Source: Brachybacterium sacelli
Lineage (GTDB): Bacteria > Actinomycetota > Actinomycetes > Actinomycetales > Dermabacteraceae
Direction of reading: 5' to 3'
DNA length: 64,000 bases
Assembly (NCBI RefSeq): GCF_017876545.1
Contig: NZ_JAGIOD010000001.1
Span: 1,860,001 to 1,924,000, forward strand
Shown: one piece after another, positions 59,581 through 64,000 of the stretch
Position numbering within the stretch: position 1 is the first letter of the stretch
Layout of the letters: the number at the start of each line of letters is the position of its first letter
Notes under the pieces: generated by a model
What the model saw: the letters and a program-made list of their open reading frames with translations, nothing else
Database searches by the model: none
Told to the model about the DNA's origin: nothing
Made by a program: the position numbers and the translations under genes

Positions 59581-60461
59581 TGAACGCCCTCGAGACCCGG
59601 GACCTCAGCAAGCACTATCGAGACGTCGCCGCGATCGACGGCGTCAGCATCTCCCTCGAGGAGAATCGCGTCCACGGCCTGCTGGGCCGTAACGGCGCAG
59701 GCAAGACCACCCTGATGAAGCTGCTGACGGCTCAGATCTTCGCCACCTCCGGCAGCATGCGCGTGCTGGGGGAGGACCCGGTGGAGAACGCCGGGGTCCT
59801 CTCGCGGACCTGTTTCATCCAGGAAAGCCAGAAGTATCCTGACGGATTCCGGCCCCGCGACGTACTGCAGATCGCGCAGGGCCTGTACCCGTCGTGGGAC
59901 AGGGAGCTGGCACGGGATCTGGTGGCCGAGTTCCGACTCCCCGAGAAGCGCGTGATCAGCAAGCTCTCGCGCGGGCAGCTCTCCGCCGTCGGCATCATCA
60001 TCGGGCTCGCCTCGCGGGCACCGCTGACGTTCTTCGACGAGCCCTACCTGGGACTGGATGCCGTCGCCCGGCGACTGTTCTTCGACCGGCTGCTGGCCGA
60101 CTACGCCGAGCATCCCCGCACGATCGTCCTGTCCACCCACCACATCGACGAGGTCTCCAACCTGCTCGAGCACGTGGTGCTGCTGGACGAGGGCCGGGTC
60201 ATGGTCGACGACGAGACCGAGGCACTGCAGGGAGCTGCGATCGAGATCTCCGGGCGCACCACCGAGGTCGAGGAGTTCACTGCCGCCGCCGAGGTGCTGC
60301 ACCTGTCGCGGATCGGCTCCCTCGCCACCGCCACGATCCTCGTCGACGGCGATCGGACCGCGGCGGCCGCTCGCGCGGCAGGACTCCAGATCGCCCCGGT
60401 CTCGCTGCAGAACTACATCGTCCACCGCACGACGGCTGCGGCCGTCGACGCGGCCCACTGA
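59580..60461 (+). CDS. ABC transporter ATP-binding protein (YtrB/EcsA-like)
   Basis: 293 residues. Walker A is GLLGRNGAGKTTLMKLL (near residue 38), the Q-loop is IQESQKYPDG, and the Walker B and switch histidine regions are LTFFDEPYLGLDA and STHHIDE. The signature is LSRGQ instead of LSGGQ. The C-terminal 75 residues are an extra domain common in such export ATPases. It energises the permease encoded next. With a YtrA-type regulator in front, the operon is probably induced by envelope-active antibiotics. Confidence 0.93.
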   Translation: MNALETRDLSKHYRDVAAIDGVSISLEENRVHGLLGRNGAGKTTLMKLLTAQIFATSGSMRVLGEDPVENAGVLSRTCFIQESQKYPDGFRPRDVLQIAQGLYPSWDRELARDLVAEFRLPEKRVISKLSRGQLSAVGIIIGLASRAPLTFFDEPYLGLDAVARRLFFDRLLADYAEHPRTIVLSTHHIDEVSNLLEHVVLLDEGRVMVDDETEALQGAAIEISGRTTEVEEFTAAAEVLHLSRIGSLATATILVDGDRTAAAARAAGLQIAPVSLQNYIVHRTTAAAVDAAH

Positions 60462-60474
60462 GAGGAATCCCGCC

Positions 60475-61191
60475 ATGCGATACCGCAGCGTCATCAATAT
60501 GCACCTCGTCAACCGCATGCAGGCGTTCGGGTGGCCGCTCCTCGTGATGGCCTTCGCGCTCACGATCGTCCTCGCCATCGGCGCGATCGTCGGTTCCCTA
60601 GGGGCCGAGGCCAGCGCCGGGTTGTACCGGGGCTTGACCTGGAACGGGGCGATCTTCTCCCTGCTCGGCCCGCTCATCGGCTACGGATTCGTCTCGATGG
60701 GGCAGTACTTCCCGCTCGCCCTGGGGCTCGGGCTGACCCGGCGGGAGTTCGCCGCCGGACTGAGTGTGGTGTTCATCGGCAATGCCGTGGCCTACTCGGT
60801 GCTGGTCACGGTCGGCAAGACCATCGAGGCCGCCACCAAAGGCTTCGGGCTGCGGATCCGATTCTTCGACGTCTTCTACACCGGCACCGGGGCCTCCTGG
60901 CAGACCTTCGTCCAGACCTTCCTGCTGATCGCGACCGTGCTGTTCCTCGGCGCCGCCATCACCTCCGCCGTGCAGCGCTTCGGCCAGTCCTTTCTCTGGG
61001 TCGGCGGCAGTCTCCTGGCCGTCATCGCCGTGGCGCTCCTCGCGGGCATCGTGCTGATCGACGGCTTCGGGCAGCAACTACTGGACCTGTTCACCGTCGG
61101 CTGGGGCACGTGGATGGCGGTGATCGCCCTGATCGGGCTGCTCGCCGCCGGAGCGTGGCTGCTGCTGGTGCGCCGCACCCAGGTGCGGTGA
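60475..61191 (+). CDS. ABC transporter permease of the YtrA-type operon
   Basis: 238 residues with six hydrophobic helices (for example LLVMAFALTIVLAIGAIVGS, VFIGNAVAYSVLVTVG and WMAVIALIGLLAAGAWLLLV). The charged TRREF turn lies between helices 2 and 3, where ABC-2 type permeases contact the ATPase. AGAGGAAT precedes ATG 60475, 13 bases after the ATPase stop. The substrate is unknown; no second permease is present, so the complex is probably a homodimer of this protein with the ATPase. Confidence 0.9.
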   Translation: MRYRSVINMHLVNRMQAFGWPLLVMAFALTIVLAIGAIVGSLGAEASAGLYRGLTWNGAIFSLLGPLIGYGFVSMGQYFPLALGLGLTRREFAAGLSVVFIGNAVAYSVLVTVGKTIEAATKGFGLRIRFFDVFYTGTGASWQTFVQTFLLIATVLFLGAAITSAVQRFGQSFLWVGGSLLAVIAVALLAGIVLIDGFGQQLLDLFTVGWGTWMAVIALIGLLAAGAWLLLVRRTQVR

Positions 61192-61207
61192 GCCCGCACG
61201 CTCCCGG

Positions 61208-61213
61208 TACACT
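61208..61213 (+). promoter_or_regulatory. -10 box TACACT of the tRNA-Ser gene
   Basis: TACACT lies 22 bases before the tRNA 5' end, between the permease stop and the tRNA. No strong -35 is visible. Confidence 0.4.
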
Positions 61214-61235
61214 TCTCGGGTGCCTCCGGGCACCG

Positions 61236-61323
61236 GGAGGGTTGTCAGAGCGGCCGAATGAGATGGTCTTGAAAACCATTGTGCGGTGACCCCGTACCGC
61301 GGGTTCGAATCCCGCACCCTCCG
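61236..61323 (+). tRNA. tRNA-Ser, anticodon TGA
   Basis: 88-base class II tRNA. The acceptor stem pairs GGAGGGT (61236-61242) with ACCCTCC (61316-61322), and G 61323 is the discriminator. The anticodon stem ATGGT/ACCAT encloses loop CTTGAAA with TGA at 61270-61272, reading UCN serine codons. A long variable arm (TGTGCGGTGACCCCGTACCGC region) and T-loop TTCGAAT complete it. CCA is not encoded. Confidence 0.97.
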
Positions 61324-61350
61324 CCGTCGGGGCAGGGCCAGGTCCCCGCC

Positions 61351-62280
61351 TCAGCTCGCGCCGAGGCCCGTCTCCTCGCGGACCCACCCCACGACCTCAC
61401 GGGCCAGGTCCGCATCCGATGCCGCGGGGGAGCGGCGCCGGAACGTCGGCCGGCCTCGCAGGCCGCGCGGCCCGTCGGGCCCGATGTACGAGCCCTGGGG
61501 CAGCGGCTGGGTGGCAGCGAACAGGACCGAGGAAGCGCCCTGCGTCGCGGGCATCGCGATGGGACGGCAGAGGGCGGTGACGAGCCGGTCGAGGCGGGCC
61601 GATCCGGTCGCGTTCTGCAGGTTCGTCAGCACCCATCCGGGATGCACCAGCTGCAGGTCCCTCGCGCGACCGTCCTCGTCCTCGTCCTGGTCCCGCAACC
61701 GGTCGGCGAGGTCGAGGCCCCACAGCATCGTCACCAGTTTGGAGCGGCCGTAAGCGGCGCGCAGCGACCAGCCGCCCCGCCGGAAGTGGGGGTCGCTCAG
61801 ATCGATGGCACCGAAGGTGTGCGCGTCCGACGTGACGACCACGACCCGCTCCCGCACCACGGGCAGCAGCAGCTCGGTCAGGAGCATCGGGGCGAGCGCG
61901 TTGACACCGGTCATCAGCTCGAAACCGTCGGCCGTCTCCTCCCGGCGTCGCGAGACCACGCCCGCGCCGCTGATCAGCAGGTCGATCCCGTGCTCGCCGA
62001 CGGTGGTCAGGATCTCCTCGGCGCCGTGGCGGACGGAATCGAGGTCCGCGAGGTCCAGGTGGACCAGACGTGCCGCCTGCGCACGCCCGGTCTCGCGCCG
62101 GATCCGCCCGGCGACCACCTCGCCCTTGGTCCGGTCGCGCACCGCCAGCACCAGGTCCGCACCCCACAGCGCGAACTGCAGGGCCGCTTCCCGGCCGAGG
62201 CCGTCGCTGGCCCCGGTCATCACGACGGTGCGCCCGGTGAGGTCGGGTCTGCGCAGGTGCTCCCACTCCATGGCGTTCAT
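61351..62280 (-). CDS. Short-chain dehydrogenase/reductase (retinol-dehydrogenase-like)
   Basis: 309 residues. The cofactor motif is VVMTGASDGLGREAALQF (near residues 19-36), with arginine following the second strand (VRDRTKG), which favours NADPH. The active-site serine region is VVVVTSDAH and the tyrosine-lysine pair is in AAYGRSKLVTM (near 182-192). This pattern matches SDRs annotated as light-dependent protochlorophyllide or retinol-dehydrogenase-like. The substrate is unknown. ATG 62280 is 6 bases after TAGGAT on the minus strand. It is divergent from ptsI and ends 27 bases after the tRNA. Confidence 0.9.
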   Translation of the reverse strand: MNAMEWEHLRRPDLTGRTVVMTGASDGLGREAALQFALWGADLVLAVRDRTKGEVVAGRIRRETGRAQAARLVHLDLADLDSVRHGAEEILTTVGEHGIDLLISGAGVVSRRREETADGFELMTGVNALAPMLLTELLLPVVRERVVVVTSDAHTFGAIDLSDPHFRRGGWSLRAAYGRSKLVTMLWGLDLADRLRDQDEDEDGRARDLQLVHPGWVLTNLQNATGSARLDRLVTALCRPIAMPATQGASSVLFAATQPLPQGSYIGPDGPRGLRGRPTFRRRSPAASDADLAREVVGWVREETGLGAS

Positions 62281-62286
62281 CGCGCC

Positions 62287-62292
62287 ATCCTA
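62287..62292 (-). promoter_or_regulatory. -10 box TAGGAT, leaderless promoter of the SDR gene
   Basis: TAGGAT on the minus strand is followed by 6 bases and ATG 62280. Confidence 0.5.
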
Positions 62293-62323
62293 GGGGCCGC
62301 CCTCGAGGGGCCTGCGCCCCGCG

Positions 62324-62329
62324 TAGCAT
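62324..62329 (+). promoter_or_regulatory. -10 box TAGCAT, promoter of ptsI
   Basis: TAGCAT lies 57 bases upstream of the ptsI ATG, giving a leader with GAGGAGAG. A short leader frame that starts at 62333 overlaps the ptsI start in another phase and is unlikely to be functional. Confidence 0.45.
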
Positions 62330-62386
62330 GAGCATGTCGTCGCGCCCCCGTCGACATTGCCCGGATCCCCGCGAGGAGAGTCAGCG

Positions 62387-64000
62387 ATGGCCCAGTACAC
62401 AGGTGTTGCAGTCAGCCCCGGCCGCGTGGTCGGCACGATCCGGGCGATGGCACCGCCGGTCGCAGAGCCCGCCGCGAACGAGAAGCTGCCCGAGGGTGCT
62501 GATCCCGCGGCGGAGGCGGAGCGGATCCCGGCCGCGGCAGCAGCGGTGCAGGCGGCGCTGACCCGTCTGGCGGAGCGCGCCGCCGGCGACGGGAAGAAGA
62601 TCCTCGAGGCCACCGCGCAGATGGCGGCCGACCCGTCGTTGACCCAGACCGCCCAGGGCTTCGTGCTCTCCGGCGGCAAGTCCCCGGCCCGGGCCGTCTG
62701 GGAGGCCGGCGACCAGGTCGCCACCATGCTCGAGGGCCTCGGGGGCTACATGGCCGAGCGCGCCACCGATGTGCGCGACGTGCGCGCCCGCATCGTCGCC
62801 GAGCTGCGTGGGGAGCAGGCTCCCGGCATTCCCGATGTCGAGGAGCCCTTCGTGCTCACCGCCATCGACCTCGCCCCGGCCGATACCGCCACCCTCGATC
62901 CGGAGCGGGTCATCGCACTGATCACCTCCGACGGCGGCCCCCAGTCGCACACCGCGATCCTGGCCCGTCAGCTGGGGCTGCCCGCGATCGTGGCCGCCAA
63001 GAGCATCCACGAGTTCGCCGACGGCACCGAGGTGTTCGTCGACGCGGGGCTCGGCACCATCACCGATGAGGTCACCGACGAACATCACCGCTTCGCCGCG
63101 GCCTGGGCCGAGCTGCAGCGGAACCCGCTGACCTACGACGGGGGCGGCGGTGTCCTGGCCGACGGCACCAGGGTGCAGCTGCTGGCCAACATCGGCGGTG
63201 CCGCCGACGCCGAGAAGGCGGCGGCCGCGAACGCCGACGGTGTGGGCCTGTTCCGTACCGAGTTCCTGTTCCTGGACCGTGAGGACGAGCCGAGCATCGA
63301 GGAGCAGACCGCGGCCTACGCGGAGGCCTTCGCGCACCTGCCCGGCAAGAAGGTCGTGGTGCGCACCATTGACGCGGGCGCCGACAAGCCGCTGCCCTTC
63401 CTCACCGACGCCGACGAGCCCAACCCCGCCCTGGGGGTGCGCGCCTACCGCACCTCCTGGGAGAAGCGCTCGGTGCTGACCAACCAGCTCGACGCGATCG
63501 CCGCCGCCGCGAAGACCTCGGAGGCGACGCCCTGGGTGATGGCCCCGATGATCTCCACGGTGACCGAGACCGAGGACTTCGCCGACCTGTGCCGTGAGCG
63601 CGGCCTGAAGCCCTCCGGCATCATGGTCGAGACCCCCTCGGCCGCGATCACCGCGGACCGTCATCTGCTCGCCTGCGACTTCGCGTCGATCGGCACCAAC
63701 GACCTCACCCAGTACACGATGGCTGCCGACCGCCAGCTGGGCTCGCTCGCCCATCTCAACAACCCGTGGCAGCCCGCCGTCCTGGCCCTGGTCAAGGCCA
63801 CCTGCGACGGCGCTCGCGCTGCCGGTGGCGATCCCGAGGCCTTCGGGGAGAAGGCGGCCAAACCCGTGGGCGTGTGCGGCGAGGCCGCCGGCGACCCGGG
63901 CCTCGCGGTGGTGCTCGTGGGCCTCGGGGTGAACAGCCTGTCGATGACCCCGCGCTCGCTGCCCGCGGTCGCGAAGGTGCTCTCCACCGTCACCCCCGGG
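62387..64000 (+). CDS. ptsI: Phosphoenolpyruvate-protein phosphotransferase (PTS enzyme I), 3' end cut by window
   Basis: 538 residues are present and the frame is still open at the last base, so only the extreme C-terminus is missing. The phosphorylated histidine lies in GGPQSHTAILARQLG (near residue 188). The PEP-binding barrel has GVGLFRTEFLF (near 290), VVRTIDAGADKPLPF, the metal region SIGTNDLTQYTMAADR and the proton-donor cysteine in VGVCGEAAGDP (near 499). It takes phosphate from PEP and passes it to HPr in sugar uptake. No ptsH gene is adjacent upstream. ATG 62387 has GAGGAGAG 6 bases upstream. Its N-terminal HPr-binding domain is somewhat rich in alanine. Confidence 0.95.
   Translation, partial: MAQYTGVAVSPGRVVGTIRAMAPPVAEPAANEKLPEGADPAAEAERIPAAAAAVQAALTRLAERAAGDGKKILEATAQMAADPSLTQTAQGFVLSGGKSPARAVWEAGDQVATMLEGLGGYMAERATDVRDVRARIVAELRGEQAPGIPDVEEPFVLTAIDLAPADTATLDPERVIALITSDGGPQSHTAILARQLGLPAIVAAKSIHEFADGTEVFVDAGLGTITDEVTDEHHRFAAAWAELQRNPLTYDGGGGVLADGTRVQLLANIGGAADAEKAAAANADGVGLFRTEFLFLDREDEPSIEEQTAAYAEAFAHLPGKKVVVRTIDAGADKPLPFLTDADEPNPALGVRAYRTSWEKRSVLTNQLDAIAAAAKTSEATPWVMAPMISTVTETEDFADLCRERGLKPSGIMVETPSAAITADRHLLACDFASIGTNDLTQYTMAADRQLGSLAHLNNPWQPAVLALVKATCDGARAAGGDPEAFGEKAAKPVGVCGEAAGDPGLAVVLVGLGVNSLSMTPRSLPAVAKVLSTVTPG

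Noticed and set aside
62333..62561. Short leader ORF ahead of ptsI
   Set aside because: It overlaps the ptsI start in another frame and becomes Arg-rich nonsense; ptsI has its own GAGGAG site.

Overview
The window is 64 kb of very GC-rich DNA (roughly 70 percent G+C, third codon positions almost all G or C) with densely packed genes, frequent ATGA/GTGA start-stop overlaps and many convergent 3' overlaps. Gene content (DUF5926 protein, DUF222/HNH '13E12' protein, YtrA-type GntR regulators, Tat-exported hydrolases, BCCT transporter, actinobacterial SerS and ArgS) points to an actinobacterium of the order Micrococcales. Brachybacterium or a relative in Dermabacteraceae is my best guess, but that is inference from gene style and not from a database match. 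Genes at both ends are cut: an ABC exporter lacks its N-terminus at base 1 and ptsI runs off the end at 64000.

Layout. 1-4.3 kb: ABC exporter, small PH-like protein, HTH regulator plus methyltransferase, and an ACR3/BASS-type transporter. 4.4-9.7 kb: a membrane-linked trio (SPFH protein, double zinc-ribbon protein, small membrane protein) followed without a gap by a KstD-like FAD dehydrogenase and a small P-loop kinase. 9.7-17 kb: two Tat-exported hydrolases, a beta-hydroxyacid dehydrogenase, a two-rhodanese sulfurtransferase, a membrane alpha/beta hydrolase and a 2-hydroxyacid dehydrogenase. 17-24 kb: BCCT osmolyte transporter, MTA/SAH nucleosidase-like protein, a catalytically depleted esterase homologue, YhhN lysoplasmalogenase, argS and yccF. 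24-31 kb: flavin reductase, a hydrolase-acyltransferase-zinc-ribbon membrane protein cassette, a large membrane protein and an NCS2 nucleobase permease. 31-32 kb: a small kinase gene flanked by two direct copies of a 68-bp palindromic repeat. 32-41 kb: ornithine cyclodeaminase with a divergent Lrp regulator, YdjM-like protein, aldehyde dehydrogenase with a GAF regulator, a fused FAD/Fe-S D-lactate dehydrogenase-like enzyme and glutaminase. 41-50 kb: GNAT, DUF5926, GT2, phosphotransferase, a large membrane protein, GntR, GNAT, GrpB and GNAT genes. 50-52 kb: an HNH/DUF222 gene behind a 29-bp repeat cluster. 52-57 kb: pheA, a diacylglycerol-kinase-like protein, serS and a HAD phosphatase. 57-64 kb: two MDR reductases, a YtrA-type regulator with a two-gene ABC transporter, tRNA-Ser(TGA), an SDR and ptsI.

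Regulation. Eighteen start codons in the window sit only 6-8 nt downstream of a TANNNT hexamer, the signature of leaderless transcripts; I used this to choose several starts. Other genes have clear AGGAGG-like sites. Candidate operators stand out in front of the Lrp gene (TGCGCA repeats), the YtrA-type regulator (9-bp inverted repeat) and the membrane protein at 27948 (7-bp inverted repeat around its -10 box). Most of the window is chromosomal housekeeping and metabolism. The accessory-looking spots are 31.2-32.0 kb and 50.1-52.1 kb.
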